64,000 nt of DNA from CAVOJV01 sp963696325 (GTDB lineage Bacteria; Pseudomonadota; Gammaproteobacteria; Competibacterales; Competibacteraceae). Positions 43,698 through 53,124 of this stretch are shown here, piece after piece. Position numbers and translations under genes: made by a program. The first letter of the stretch is position 1; the number at the start of each line of letters is the position of its first letter. The stretch covers positions 1 through 64,000 of the forward strand of contig CAVOJV010000048.1 in assembly GCA_963696325.1 (NCBI GenBank), written 5' to 3'. Below the pieces are notes generated by a model that made no database searches, had not been told where the DNA came from, and saw only the letters and a program-made list of their open reading frames with translations.

Positions 43698-44744
43698 CTA
43701 ATCAGAGGTACAATTTGGTAGTAATTCGGCAACACTTCCTGGCTTGCACGCCTCCAGACCCAAGCGAAATACCGTCTCCGCAGCACGGAGTCCACCTGTT
43801 TGCAGACGGATCACAGCTTCAGGACCCAAATCAGACAGCAGGATTGCCATATGTCCCGGTTGAGGTTCATGAGGTGGCCAGACAGGAACTCCACAGGATT
43901 GAAGTGCGGTTCTGTCAATGTCACCCCAGTACTGCGCAAGCAAGGCGCCTGGTACTCTATCCGCGATCACAGCGGCCGCCTGCGCATCTATGACTGGCCT
44001 GTTCTGGGGGCGCAACGCCATCAACACAACATCCGCAAAGCCTGCGGGGATCGCTGTCGCTGCCGACACCACGGTCACTAGCGCCCCCAAACCCGTTAGA
44101 CCGCGCTCAATGTAGGGTGCAAAAGGATTGTCGCATAGCAGGACAATGCGGCTTTCATAAACAGCGACACCGGCTTGATGCAGTAGTTTTACTGCCAGAG
44201 GGCCCAGAAAGGAGAACACATCGACCGTCGGGTGACGTTCGTTCACGCCGACGACGCGAATACCGTGCCTACGGCAGGCATCTATGTCCAGATCCTGGGG
44301 GCGGAATTCCCACGTTTCGTACATCAGCGCGATAACGGCGTGTGCCGGCAGGTGGGCGATCAATGACGCGCCGATGGGTCGCAGATGGCCACTATTGGTG
44401 ACGATATCAGCCAATGGCGCGACAGTATCCAACGGACCACTAAATACTGTAATCCGCTCAGCAACACCAGCCAACCGCGCGAGGCTTTCCAGTTGGGTGC
44501 TGACTTCCTCTGCGCTCCCATAACGAGAATCTCGAGCGAAGGCATATACCCTACGCGCACCAGCAAGCGCAGCAATAACAGCCGTAGTAGCATAGGCTCC
44601 ACTAGCGGCTTCGGTCAGTACTGTCATCTTAGATAGATCAAGTCCACATCGTGCCACCGAAGTTCGCATCAACTTCACCAGCCGCCGCTGGTCGAAACCG
44701 GGAAGTTGGTCAGAGGTTGAGCGTTTGCTATCGTTAGCCATCAC
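43698..44744 (-). CDS. Rossmann-fold dehydrogenase-like protein of unknown function
   Basis: 348 residues, intact. There are two nucleotide-binding-like segments: LTEAASGAYATTAVIAALAG with ARRVYAFARDSRYG near the N-terminus, and SRIVLLCDNPFAPYIERGLT in the middle. In between is GIRVVGVNERHPTVDVFSFL. The order recalls SAH-hydrolase or D-2-hydroxyacid-dehydrogenase folds, but I see no diagnostic catalytic motif. It sits between the formyltransferase and an aminotransferase (11-base overlap with the latter), so it belongs to the same sugar pathway. The DnrJ-type partner suggests a keto-sugar or acceptor substrate. No name is justified. Confidence 0.75.
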   Translation of the reverse strand: MMANDSKRSTSDQLPGFDQRRLVKLMRTSVARCGLDLSKMTVLTEAASGAYATTAVIAALAGARRVYAFARDSRYGSAEEVSTQLESLARLAGVAERITVFSGPLDTVAPLADIVTNSGHLRPIGASLIAHLPAHAVIALMYETWEFRPQDLDIDACRRHGIRVVGVNERHPTVDVFSFLGPLAVKLLHQAGVAVYESRIVLLCDNPFAPYIERGLTGLGALVTVVSAATAIPAGFADVVLMALRPQNRPVIDAQAAAVIADRVPGALLAQYWGDIDRTALQSCGVPVWPPHEPQPGHMAILLSDLGPEAVIRLQTGGLRAAETVFRLGLEACKPGSVAELLPNCTSD

Positions 44745-45837
44745 GCAATGACTCGCGTACGGCGGCGCACACTGCCTCGATCTGGGGTTCTTGCAATTCG
44801 GCGAACATCGGCAAGGACAACAACTCGTTCGAAGCTTGTTCCGTTACGGGTAAATCTCCCGCCCCATAGCCGAAGTCGGCATAGGCCTTTTGCAAATGAA
44901 CCGGTATCGGGTAGTGAATGCCGGTCTGAATGCCCTGGGCTTGCAGCGACTCCTGCAAGATATCGCGCCTGGGCGTGCGGATCGCGTAGACATGGTAGAC
45001 GTGCCTGGCGTATGGCATTTCCACCGGTTTTTGCACCTCGACATCCGCCAGCAACTCATTGTAATAAGCCGCATGCCGCCGCCGTGCCTCCGTCCAGTCT
45101 TCCAGATGGCGGAGTTTTACCCGCAAGATCGCCCCCTGCACGCCTTCCAGACGGTAATTGAAGCCCTTGAGCACATGATGGTATTTCTGCTCCTGGCCCC
45201 AATCGCGCAACATCCGTATGGTATGGGCAAGTTCTTCATTGTTGGTGATGACCATGCCGCCCTCGCCATAGGCGCCCAGGTTTTTGCCGGGATAGAAACT
45301 AAAGCAACCCAGATCGCCGATAGAGCCCACGCGGCGGCCCTTGTACTCGGCGCCATGGGCCTGGGCCGCATCTTCGATTACCCGCAGACCATGGCGACGG
45401 GCAACGTCCAGGATAGGATCCAAATCAGCCGATTGACCGTGCAGGTGCACCGGCAGAATAGCCTTAGTGCGCTCGGTAATCGCCGCTTCGACCTGCCCCG
45501 CATCCATATTCAGTGTCGCGGGGTCGACATCGACGAACACCGGCCGCGCCCCGATGTAATCAATAGCGGCGACCGTTGCAACAAAGGTGCAGGACACCGT
45601 GATGACCTCGTCCCCCCGTTTCACCCCCGCGGCTAGCAAGGCCAGGTGCAAGGCACTGGTACCAGAGTTAACGCCGATGCCGAATTTGCCACCAGTGTAC
45701 GCGGCAAACTCCTCCTCGAATGCAGCTACTTCCTTACCCAACACGAACTGAGTACTGGCTAGAGTGGCACTCACCGCGGCCAGAATCTCTTCTTTGATAC
45801 TCTCATACTGGGCTTTGAGATCGATAAACGGAATCAT
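44734..45837 (-). CDS. DegT/DnrJ-family sugar aminotransferase (WbpE/FdtB-like)
   Basis: 367 residues. Motifs are NSGTSALHLALLAAGVKRGD, DEVITVSCTFVATVAAIDY, VIEDAAQAHGAEYKGRRVG and FSFYPGKNLGAYGEGGM, with the PLP lysine in PGKNLG. Such enzymes install a 3-amino group on a 3-keto-sugar nucleotide. The Gfo/Idh/MocA oxidoreductase (20 bases upstream) could make that 3-keto sugar and the hexapeptide acetyltransferase could acetylate the amine, as in WbpB-WbpE-WbpD of 2,3-diacetamido uronic acid synthesis. Intact. Confidence 0.9.
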   Translation of the reverse strand: MIPFIDLKAQYESIKEEILAAVSATLASTQFVLGKEVAAFEEEFAAYTGGKFGIGVNSGTSALHLALLAAGVKRGDEVITVSCTFVATVAAIDYIGARPVFVDVDPATLNMDAGQVEAAITERTKAILPVHLHGQSADLDPILDVARRHGLRVIEDAAQAHGAEYKGRRVGSIGDLGCFSFYPGKNLGAYGEGGMVITNNEELAHTIRMLRDWGQEQKYHHVLKGFNYRLEGVQGAILRVKLRHLEDWTEARRRHAAYYNELLADVEVQKPVEMPYARHVYHVYAIRTPRRDILQESLQAQGIQTGIHYPIPVHLQKAYADFGYGAGDLPVTEQASNELLSLPMFAELQEPQIEAVCAAVRESLRDG

Positions 45838-45856
45838 GTCCTAACTCCATACCCTG

Positions 45857-46867
45857 TTAATTGAATTCCACCGGCTGGCCGCGTTTACTCATGGACTGAG
45901 TGGCTGCCTCCAATATACGTACCAACATTAGTCCAGCGCGACCGTCCGTCAAGGAACGTTTCCCACTTTTTATACAATCCACAAAGTGCTGCGCCTCTAC
46001 CCGTAGGGCTTCCGTGATTTCCAGTTGTGGCGCCCACATATCGCCAGTTCGGTAACCGATCAGACTCTTGTATATATTATCCTTACTACCATTCACGGTA
46101 ATACCCTTGTCATACACCTTAATCTTCTCACTCGGTTCCAAATCGTCGAAGACGATCATCTTGCGGCTGCCACCAATCAGGGTTCGACGCAATTTTACCG
46201 GCGCCAGCCAATTGACGTGGAAATGGGCGATCAAATTGTTCTCAAAGAATAATGTCAAAAACGCAATATTGGCCGGTTTGTCAGGCACATGACTTATGCC
46301 AGTCGCCGAGACGGCGATTGGCGCAAAGGGAAATACGTAATTCAAGATGGAAAGATCATGAACGGCCAAATCCCAAATTACATTTACATCTGGCTGAAAC
46401 AGGCCAAGATTAATCCTTACCGAGTCGTAGTAATACAAATCACCCAGCTCGCCGCTATCTACGAGGTCACGGATCTTGCGAACGGCAGCAGTGTACACAA
46501 AGGTGTGATCCACATGCAGAACAAGGTTGCGCTGTTCGGCTTCAGCGACAAGTCGCTCCGCCTGTTCCGCTGTCTCCGTTAACGGCTTTTCCACGAAGAC
46601 ATGCTTGCCTGCCTGGAGAGCGCTCAACGCTATATCGTAATGAGTGGATACCGGAGTGGCGATGATGATTACATCAATATCCGGGTTCGATACCAAGCTC
46701 TGATGATCGGTAGTGGTTTCAATTGAAGGATAACGGGCCTTTACTAAACGTAAACGTGCTTCGTTAAGATCACTTACCGCGATAATCCGGCATTCCGATA
46801 TTTCGGAGAAATTACGAACCAGATTAGGTCCCCAATATCCATATCCAATAATACCAATTTTAATCAC
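45857..46867 (-). CDS. Gfo/Idh/MocA-family oxidoreductase (WbpB/WlbA-like)
   Basis: 336 residues. The N-terminal Rossmann domain has IGIIGYGYWGPNLVRNF; the family signature KHVFVEKPLTETAEQAE carries the conserved Glu-Lys-Pro; the C-terminal domain has WDLAVHDLSILNYVFP with the catalytic His region. These enzymes oxidise or reduce sugar hydroxyls with NAD(P). Next to an aminotransferase and an acetyltransferase, oxidation at C3 of a UDP-HexNAc(A) is the likely step. AlgD makes a GDP-sugar and is not the obvious donor of its substrate. Confidence 0.9.
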   Translation of the reverse strand: MIKIGIIGYGYWGPNLVRNFSEISECRIIAVSDLNEARLRLVKARYPSIETTTDHQSLVSNPDIDVIIIATPVSTHYDIALSALQAGKHVFVEKPLTETAEQAERLVAEAEQRNLVLHVDHTFVYTAAVRKIRDLVDSGELGDLYYYDSVRINLGLFQPDVNVIWDLAVHDLSILNYVFPFAPIAVSATGISHVPDKPANIAFLTLFFENNLIAHFHVNWLAPVKLRRTLIGGSRKMIVFDDLEPSEKIKVYDKGITVNGSKDNIYKSLIGYRTGDMWAPQLEITEALRVEAQHFVDCIKSGKRSLTDGRAGLMLVRILEAATQSMSKRGQPVEFN

Positions 46868-47027
46868 AACTATTCCTCACGATTAAAGTTACACTGATGT
46901 CATAGAGAATCATTGCCATTCCTGTTTATTGCTGCCAGGAACGCTTTTTATTAGTTAATTTATCTTAGCTGGTTAACGATGCAGTTTAACGATGCAGTAG
47001 AGCCTATCAATAGAAGACCTAGCGTTT
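46868..47027. other. Short AT-rich intergenic region
   Basis: 160 bases between the oxidoreductase and the acetyltransferase, AT-rich, with a short tandem GATGCAGTTTAAC/GATGCAGT. It may hold a promoter for the oxidoreductase operon. Confidence 0.35.
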
Positions 47028-47513
47028 TCATCTATCGTTTTCCCTATCTCGCACATCGCCAATAATACGCGCGGGCACGCCAGCGACAATTGCATAATCT
47101 GGCACATCACGTGTTACCACTGCGCCAGCACCAACCATGGCGCCCTCACCGATGATTACTCCACCCATAATGGTGGCATTGCTGCCTATGGAAGCACGGG
47201 ACTTTATGCGGGTTTTAATGACCTTCCAATCTTCCTCGGTCTGCAATTTATTTTCTGTTGTGACTGCTCTTGGATAGGTGTCGTTAACAAACATTACACC
47301 ATGACCGACAAAAACCCCATCATCTATATCCACCCCTTCGCAAATAAATGTATGGCTAGATATTTTTGAATTATAACCAACGGTTACTCCTTTTTGAATC
47401 TCAACGAAGGCTCCAATTTTTGTACCGCTGTCTATTGTGCAACCATATAAATTTACGAGATCCGGGTGGTGTATTACTATCCCTTCACCAAGCTTAACAT
47501 CATTCGTAATCAT
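47028..47513 (-). CDS. Hexapeptide-repeat N/O-acetyltransferase (WbpD/FdtC-like)
   Basis: 161 residues forming a left-handed beta-helix: IDSGTKIGAFVEIQKGVTVG, YNSKISSHTFICEGVDIDDG, FVGHGVMFVNDTYPRA, ASIGSNATIMGGVIIGEGAM and VGAGAVVTRDVPDYAIVAGV. The loop after GHGVMF carries the His typical for the active site. Homologues acetylate 3-amino sugars using acetyl-CoA. It is the first gene of the minus-strand nucleotide-sugar cluster and is intact. Confidence 0.9.
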   Translation of the reverse strand: MITNDVKLGEGIVIHHPDLVNLYGCTIDSGTKIGAFVEIQKGVTVGYNSKISSHTFICEGVDIDDGVFVGHGVMFVNDTYPRAVTTENKLQTEEDWKVIKTRIKSRASIGSNATIMGGVIIGEGAMVGAGAVVTRDVPDYAIVAGVPARIIGDVRDRENDR

Positions 47514-48115
47514 TGTTGCAATCTCTCATTAATATTCAGGGGTATCTAAATGGTGTAGTTGTCACTACTTATACTCAGGGAATTATTCAATCTGAAGGGG
47601 GGCTAAAGCACATTGAAATGTATTCTCTCGATTTGCTAACGAAGCAGGTTTCCTGTCGGTAACCAGGCACCGTAGTGCCTTGATCATCACTGCCTGACTT
47701 TCTCAGGCCAATACCACTTAGCAAGGCCCGTGCCAAGCTGGTTCTGACTATCACGGTGAGGGCGTTGCTCCCGCCCTGCTCGCAGCGAATGGTGTAGAAG
47801 CACCCTGAGGAAATGTAAAGCAGGATAATCAGTCCCCTAATTCAACAATCTTTAGTAAATTTGGTCCTATTCGGTCTGTCAGGGGTCTTTCAGTTTCGGA
47901 GTTGGTTTAAGGGTGATTTCCTTCCTTGAGCAGATTGAGCTATAGGGTCAATGTAGTAATTAAATTGCAAATAAGATCGCGCAATGTGAAGAATATCTTT
48001 ATTTAAGAATTACCAGGGCTGTTCAATGCTGTCTCACACACTCAAATCTCTCTCTTACGAGGGGAAGATTTAGAGGTCGCCTATCTCGCCCGGTACAACG
48101 TGGAAGGGCTCAAGT
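47514..48115. other. Intergenic region without a recognisable gene
   Basis: No coding frame with a recognisable domain. Near 48045-48075 lies a diverged half (TCTTACGAGGGGAAGATTTA) of the palindromic MITE. The separation marks the border between the sugar-biosynthesis cluster and the giant surface-protein genes. Confidence 0.5.
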
Positions 48116-48211
48116 CTCCCCCTTACGAAGGGAGAGATTTAGAGGGGGTCTGTCAATAAGCGGCGAAGCCCTGTTTTAACCCCTCATTCCCTCCCCCTTC
48201 GTAAGGGGGAG
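48116..48211. repeat. Palindromic-arm MITE, fourth copy
   Basis: Left arm 48116-48136, right arm 48191-48211, built on TCCCCCTTACGAAGGG and its complement. The interior (ATTTAGAGGGGGTCTG to TTTTAACCCC) is related to the copies at 28.8 and 34.1 kb but diverged, and the repeat-E flanks are absent. This shows the MITE itself is a separate mobile unit. Confidence 0.8.
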
Positions 48212-48367
48212 GGAATGGACAAGGCGGCTGGCGAATGAGCGCGTTCAAGCTGAGCGCGCGCCTGACCATGGAGAAACGTAGCATTGAGCTACACTGTAGC
48301 GCCCAAGGCTGCGGTGGCCTCGTTCCAACCTGTTCGTGCTCCTGTTGTCCGGAATGGCGCGAGCCGC

Positions 48368-49054
48368 TCAGTTCGTCGTGAACGACCAGGTCGAATCCGC
48401 AGCCAGCGTGTTACCCGCCACGTCCTTGACCCCGGTCGCGCCGCCCTTGACAGTCGCCGTGTAGGTCGTGCGGGCCGCGAGCGTGGCGTTCGGATTGAGC
48501 GTTGCCCGATTGTTGCTGCTGGTGTACGTCACCACGGCCGGCACAAGAACGTTGCCGGGCCCGACGAGTTGGAAAGTACTGGTGTTGATCGTAGCTGGGT
48601 CCATCGCCTCACTGAAGGTGGCTGTGATGTTGGCCGTCCGGCTGAATCCGGTCGCCCCGCTTGCCGGCGAGCGTGCCGTGATCGTCGGCGGCGTCGTTTC
48701 GACAGTGAACGACCAGGCCGAATTCGCAGCCAGCGCGTTACCCGTCGCGTCCTTGACCCGTGGGTCGGTCGTGCCGCCGCGCACCGTCACCGTGTAGACG
48801 GTCCCTGCAACGAGATTTGGCGTCGGGTTCAACGTCGCCACACGGGTAGTCGTGTTGTACGTCACCGCAGCCGCAATCAGGTTATTGGCCGGATCGCGCA
48901 GTTCGAGGGTGGTCGTGTTGATGGTCGCCGAAGTCATGGCCTCGCTGAAGGTCACCGTGACGTTCGCCGTCGGGCTCACGCCGGTCGCCCCGCTTGCCGG
49001 CGAGCGTGCCGTGATCGTCGGTGGGGTGGTGTCCGAACCCGACCCAATCGTCAC
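48368..49054 (-). CDS. Two SbsA-type Ig-like (Big_5) domains, C-terminal end of the giant surface protein
   Basis: Two repeats each start TTPPTITARSPASGATG and contain TFSEAM (DPATINTSTF, TSATINTTTL) and end AW/TWSFT, the Big_5 pattern. The frame is joined upstream to 49051-51534 by an indel around 49340; residues linking them (SSSITSPANGATIPTGNPVT, VEISVDGGTTWHPATGRG) lie in another frame. It is most likely the C-terminal end of the same protein. The bases near 48284-48367 after the stop contain no terminator I would defend. Confidence 0.75.
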   Translation of the reverse strand: MTIGSGSDTTPPTITARSPASGATGVSPTANVTVTFSEAMTSATINTTTLELRDPANNLIAAAVTYNTTTRVATLNPTPNLVAGTVYTVTVRGGTTDPRVKDATGNALAANSAWSFTVETTPPTITARSPASGATGFSRTANITATFSEAMDPATINTSTFQLVGPGNVLVPAVVTYTSSNNRATLNPNATLAARTTYTATVKGGATGVKDVAGNTLAADSTWSFTTN

Positions 49055-51534
49055 CGTGATACCCGTTCCTGGGGCTTCCAGGTTACCGCTGTCGTCGACG
49101 GCACGGGTCTTGATGACGGCTGTACCATTTGTCGCCGGCGTCCAGCTGTAGCTCCAGCTGCCGCGGCCCGTGGCCGGATGCCAGGTTGTCCCGCCGTCAA
49201 CCGATATTTCGACACCGCCAATAACACCCCCTCCGGTGTCGGTCGCGGTACCGCTGACCGTGACCGGGTTCCCGGTGGGTATCGTCGCCCCATTGGCCGG
49301 GGAGGTGATGCTCGAACTCGGAGCATCGCATCGGTCGAGGCGCTAGCCCCCACTAAGCCGGACTGAAGTGTCGTGGGCTGCACGCCCATGTCGGCAAACA
49401 GGTTCACCGTGGCCTGCTGCATCCGGACATCCGTGGCCGATCCCAGGTTGCTGCGATCGTGATTGGCGTCCAGGCCCCAGGACCACTGATAGCTGCCAGT
49501 GGAGAACACCAGCGCGCCACTGGAGTGCCGGTACAGCGTCACCCGGTGTGTCGCGTTGCCTGCTCCGAAAGTGCTTCCATAACCACTGTCCACCGCGTAA
49601 AGGCTGGACGTAGAGATCGGATTGCTAGAAACCCCAAACAGGCCCGTGGGCCGGGAGCCGTTGTCGTCGTCCACGTCGACCTCTGCGCCCAGGGTCCCCG
49701 GCGCCAGCGTGGTAGTCTGGGTCTGCGTGGCCACGCTGGTGTTGCGCCAGAAACGCATCTTTCCGTCCGCAGCCGTCACCGCCATGGCATCCGTGTAAGG
49801 GCCGTTGATGCGGAAGAAGGTGCCGCTGAGGGCGTTCTCGGGACGACCACCGTCCGTGGCCGGTGGATTCTCTTGGGCGCCTCGCGGGTCGCGCCAGGTT
49901 CCGGTCCAGGTATTGGTCGGGTCGGGATTGTTGGGATAGTTGTGCGTCTCCTTGTAGCAGACCAATGTACGGTATGCCGTTCCCGACCCATCGATGCTGG
50001 TTTCCCAGCGCGTCTTCCAAAAAATCGCGTTGCCACTGAACAGCGCTAGATGGACACCGGCGTTCCGGGCGGCCTCCACATTGGCCCGCTGAGTCCCGGA
50101 CCAATACTCGTCATGCCCGTTCGACAGAAAGATCTTGTGGTTCCTGATCAGCCCGCCGCTCCGATCCGCATCGACACCGGTGAAATACGTGACATCGTAA
50201 CCGTTGGCCTCCAGCCATCGGACCATCGGATATTCACCGTTGAACAGCCAAGTCTCGGTTTCGGAGACCCGCGTATTGAAGGGCCGATTGTAACTGACCT
50301 TGTAGGCGCGGCCATCGGCGCTGCCGCCGGTACCCGGGCCGCCGCCGGTGTAGAGACTGTTGCCGCCCCAGGTGTTGTAAGCATGCCAGGTCGTGTCCGC
50401 GGTCTGGAACAGAATGTTCGACGTACTGGCGTCGTCGCGGACGATGAAGACGATGTGGCTTGCACCGCCGGTGTCGCTGCGCACAGCCCGGGCGAAATAA
50501 ATCCCAGAGGTGGCATTGGCAGGCACTGGCCAGGATGCCGACACCGCCCAATTGCCGCAATCGATCAGCCCAGTCGCGTTGTTCAGGCAGGCCGGCTGGG
50601 TTTGCTGCGGCAAAGTCCCTGTTGACGGGATAGTAGCGATCTTGCGCGCACCGTTTCCGCCGTAGTAACCCATACGATAAATGTCAAGCCTATAAGCGCT
50701 CGCGGTCGAATTAATCTTGAAGTTGACCGTGTTGCCCCGATTCACGCTGATATCCGTAGCGAAGCCCTGAATGCTAGCATCCCCGGCGCCGCTGATGTCC
50801 CACTCGCTGGGCGGATTACCAGTTTTGCCGTTCTCGCACACGATCGGATTGCCTCCAGAACACGGATCGACGCCGGTGGTAAAGGACCAACTGTAGTCCG
50901 CCGCGAGCGCATTCTGAGCTGCGTCCTTGACACCACTCGCACCGCCTTTGACCGTCGCGGTATACGTCGTCGAGGCCGCCAGCGCGGCGCTCGGCGTCAA
51001 TGTCGCCGTGTTGGTGGCCACGTTGTAGCTCACCGTAGCCGGCACCAGATTGTTATTGTTGCCAGGATCCCGCAGCTCAAAGGTTGTGGTGTTGATAGTC
51101 GCCGATGCCATCGCCTCGCTGAAGGTCGCTGTTACCGGATTTGCCGGGATGACCCCCGTAGCGTTGGCCACCGGCAACGTTGTGGTTACCGTTGGGGGTG
51201 TCGTGTCGGGACCCGTGCTGGTGGTGAAGATCACGTCCACCCAGTAGTTGCTGGCCTGGAAGGTATTGGTGGGGAAACCGCCGGCACCATACAGATAGAC
51301 CCCATTGCCGCCGCTTTCAGCGCTGCTCAACGCGTAAAGCTGACCATTGGTTACCCGTGCTGTGAAATAGTTGCCGTTAACCGAATACCGTCCAACCGGA
51401 GCCAGATACGATGCCACGTAGGTCGTGTTAGCGGTGATCGCCACTGGAGAAGCAAAGTTCACCTGCTGCCAACCCGAAGCGGTCTCGTTGGTGAAGGTTG
51501 CAGTCGCCAGAGTGACCCACCCGTGCTGTTCCAC
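49051..51534 (-). CDS. DUF4082 / Ig-like / N,N-dimethylformamidase-like domain section of the giant surface protein
   Basis: Order in the frame: the end of a DUF4082 domain (FTNETASGWQQVNFASPVAI, TTYVASYLAPVGRYSVNGNY), a Big_5 Ig-like domain (TFSEAMASATINTTTFELRD), then ~450 residues matching the N,N-dimethylformamidase large-subunit-like family. Examples are IQGFATDISVNRGNTVNFKI, YRLDIYRMGYYGGNGARKIA, YNTWGGNSLYTGG, ILSNGHDEYW-type KIFLSNGHDEYWSGTQRANV, GNAIFWKTRWE. The last family occurs in secreted proteins of unknown activity; true amidase activity cannot be claimed. The frame opens upstream and the last ~85 residues are out of frame after an indel near 49340. Confidence 0.82.
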   Translation of the reverse strand: MEQHGWVTLATATFTNETASGWQQVNFASPVAITANTTYVASYLAPVGRYSVNGNYFTARVTNGQLYALSSAESGGNGVYLYGAGGFPTNTFQASNYWVDVIFTTSTGPDTTPPTVTTTLPVANATGVIPANPVTATFSEAMASATINTTTFELRDPGNNNNLVPATVSYNVATNTATLTPSAALAASTTYTATVKGGASGVKDAAQNALAADYSWSFTTGVDPCSGGNPIVCENGKTGNPPSEWDISGAGDASIQGFATDISVNRGNTVNFKINSTASAYRLDIYRMGYYGGNGARKIATIPSTGTLPQQTQPACLNNATGLIDCGNWAVSASWPVPANATSGIYFARAVRSDTGGASHIVFIVRDDASTSNILFQTADTTWHAYNTWGGNSLYTGGGPGTGGSADGRAYKVSYNRPFNTRVSETETWLFNGEYPMVRWLEANGYDVTYFTGVDADRSGGLIRNHKIFLSNGHDEYWSGTQRANVEAARNAGVHLALFSGNAIFWKTRWETSIDGSGTAYRTLVCYKETHNYPNNPDPTNTWTGTWRDPRGAQENPPATDGGRPENALSGTFFRINGPYTDAMAVTAADGKMRFWRNTSVATQTQTTTLAPGTLGAEVDVDDDNGSRPTGLFGVSSNPISTSSLYAVDSGYGSTFGAGNATHRVTLYRHSSGALVFSTGSYQWSWGLDANHDRSNLGSATDVRMQQATVNLFADMGVQPTTLQSGLVGASASTDAMLRVRASPPRPMGRRYPPGTRSRSAVPRPTPEGVLLAVSKYRLTAGQPGIRPRAAAAGATAGRRRQMVQPSSRPVPSTTAVTWKPQERVSR

Positions 51535-52262
51535 AACTTGCCGACATGTGTGCCGGTATTCGTGCTTCCCTTGTAGAAGCGGATGCCGCAGATAAAGCCA
51601 TTCGCAGCGGATCTGAACTTAACCCCGAGTTCGATCGAGGACGTGTCCGAATCAGCCGGATTAGCGACGGCGTCGGGTTGGTGGGCCAGATCGAGAGTGG
51701 TCCCGCCGTACAGGTCGGCGTCCCGGATGCTGCGGTGGTGAAGGACCAGGTGACAGTTGGTCGCCAGGGCATTGCCCGCCAGATCCTTGACCCGCGGGTC
51801 TGTCGCCCACCTTTGACGGTGGCCGTATAGGTCGTGCTGGCCGCCAACGCAGCTGCTCGGCGTCAACGTCGCGGTCTTAGTCGCCGCATCGTAGGCTTAC
51901 CGTCGCCGGCACCAGCGTGTTAGCCCGCATTCCGCAGCTCAAAGGTGTCGAGGGGTTGATCGTCGCCGGATCCATCGCTTCGCTGAAGGTGGCCGTCACG
52001 GCCGTGCCTGTGCGACGCCGGTGGCACCGGAGAGCGGGCTCTGAGCCGTCACTGTGGGCGGCGTGGTATCCGGACCCGTGCTCGTGCTCGTGGTGAACGC
52101 CACGTCGACCCAATAGTTGCTCGCTTGGAAAGTGTTGGTAGGGAAGGTACTGCTGGCGCTGTACGCGTATAGGCCGTTACCTCCACTGACCCCGTCCCTT
52201 AATAGATGTATAGGTCCGTTATCGACACCCGCTACTGGAAAAGTAACTGTTGGTCGCCGCAT
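51535..52262 (-). pseudogene. DUF4082 + Big_5 section, fragmented by several indels
   Basis: Frames read SGGNGLYAYSASSTFPTNTF, QASNYWVDVAFTTSTST, TPPTVTAQSPLSGATGV, TFSEAMDPATINPST, then DPRVKDLAGNALAT and VANPADSDTSSIELGVKFRS, FICGIRFYKGSTNTGTHVGK. That is the end of one DUF4082 domain, one Ig-like domain and the start of the next DUF4082 domain. At least five indels fall in ~700 bases. The domains line up with the intact frames on either side, so this is the middle of one protein. Confidence 0.75.
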
Positions 52263-53065
52263 ACTTTCCAGCAGGGCGCATGATAAGACGCCACGTAAAC
52301 AGTGTCTGTGGTGATTGCCACCGGGGGGGCGAAAGTCACCTGCTGCCAGCCCGATGCGGTGGCGGTGACGGTTGCCGTCGCGAGCTGCGTCCTCCTGTAC
52401 TCCACAAAGTCCCTGTATACGTGCCCGCGTTGACTTGATAGAAACGAATGCCCGTGATGAAGCCGTCCAGGTCCGTTCTGAATTTCACGCCGAGTTCGAC
52501 GGAACCGGGGTCGTTCACCGATGGCGTACCCGGAACAGTCGAACTGGACCAGGCGCTGCAGGGCGCACCGACTGCAGGGCTGCGCCGCTGTCGTGAAAGA
52601 CCAGGTGACATTGGCCGCAAGCGCGTTGCCGGCCAGATCCTTGACACGCGGATCCGCCGCGCCACCCTTGACGGTGGCGGTATAGGTCGTCGAGCCTGCC
52701 AGCGACGCGGAAGGTGTCAGCGTCGCGGTGCGGGTGCCTGCGTTGTACGTTACCGTAGCCTGCACCAGAACGTTGCTGGCATTCCTCAATTCGAAGGTCT
52801 GGGACGGAGACGGAGGGGTGCCTGTGATGGTCGCCGCATCCATCGCCTCGCTGAACGTCGCGGTGACGGCCGTTCCTTGACTCACACCTGTGGCGCCAGC
52901 CGCAGGCGACTTCGAAGTCACCGTTGGCGCGGTCGTATCCGCCGCGTAGGTCGCGACATAGGATCCGGCGGCTCCCGTAAAAGTGGCATAGTCCACACCT
53001 TTTATGGTCTGGTTCGTGAAGGGGACGGTGTTACCGTTCAGGGTAAGATTAGTCGAGTAATCCTG
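52232..53065 (-). pseudogene. Ig-like and DUF4082 section, frameshifted
   Basis: Starts around STNLTLNGNTVPFTNQTIKG and DYATFTGAAGSYVATYAADT, then TAPTVTSKSPAAGATGVSQG, TATFSEAMDAATITGTPPSP and NALAANVTWSFTTAAQPCS (Big_5). After an indel comes NDPGSVELGVKFRTDLDGFI with TGIRFYQVNAGTYTGTLWST and ASGWQQVTFAPPVAITTDTV (DUF4082). Two or three frames alternate. Confidence 0.75.
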
Positions 53066-53124
53066 CGGCGGATTTCACCGGCAGCAGGACCTGCAGGCCA
53101 TTGGCCGGCACGTTTTGGCTGCCG

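Noticed and set aside
48284..50625. Plus-strand frames of 190-360 codons opposite the Ig-like section
   Set aside because: Antisense shadows of repeat-rich sequence; compositions are Arg/Val/Gly-rich and lack starts with ribosome-binding sites.
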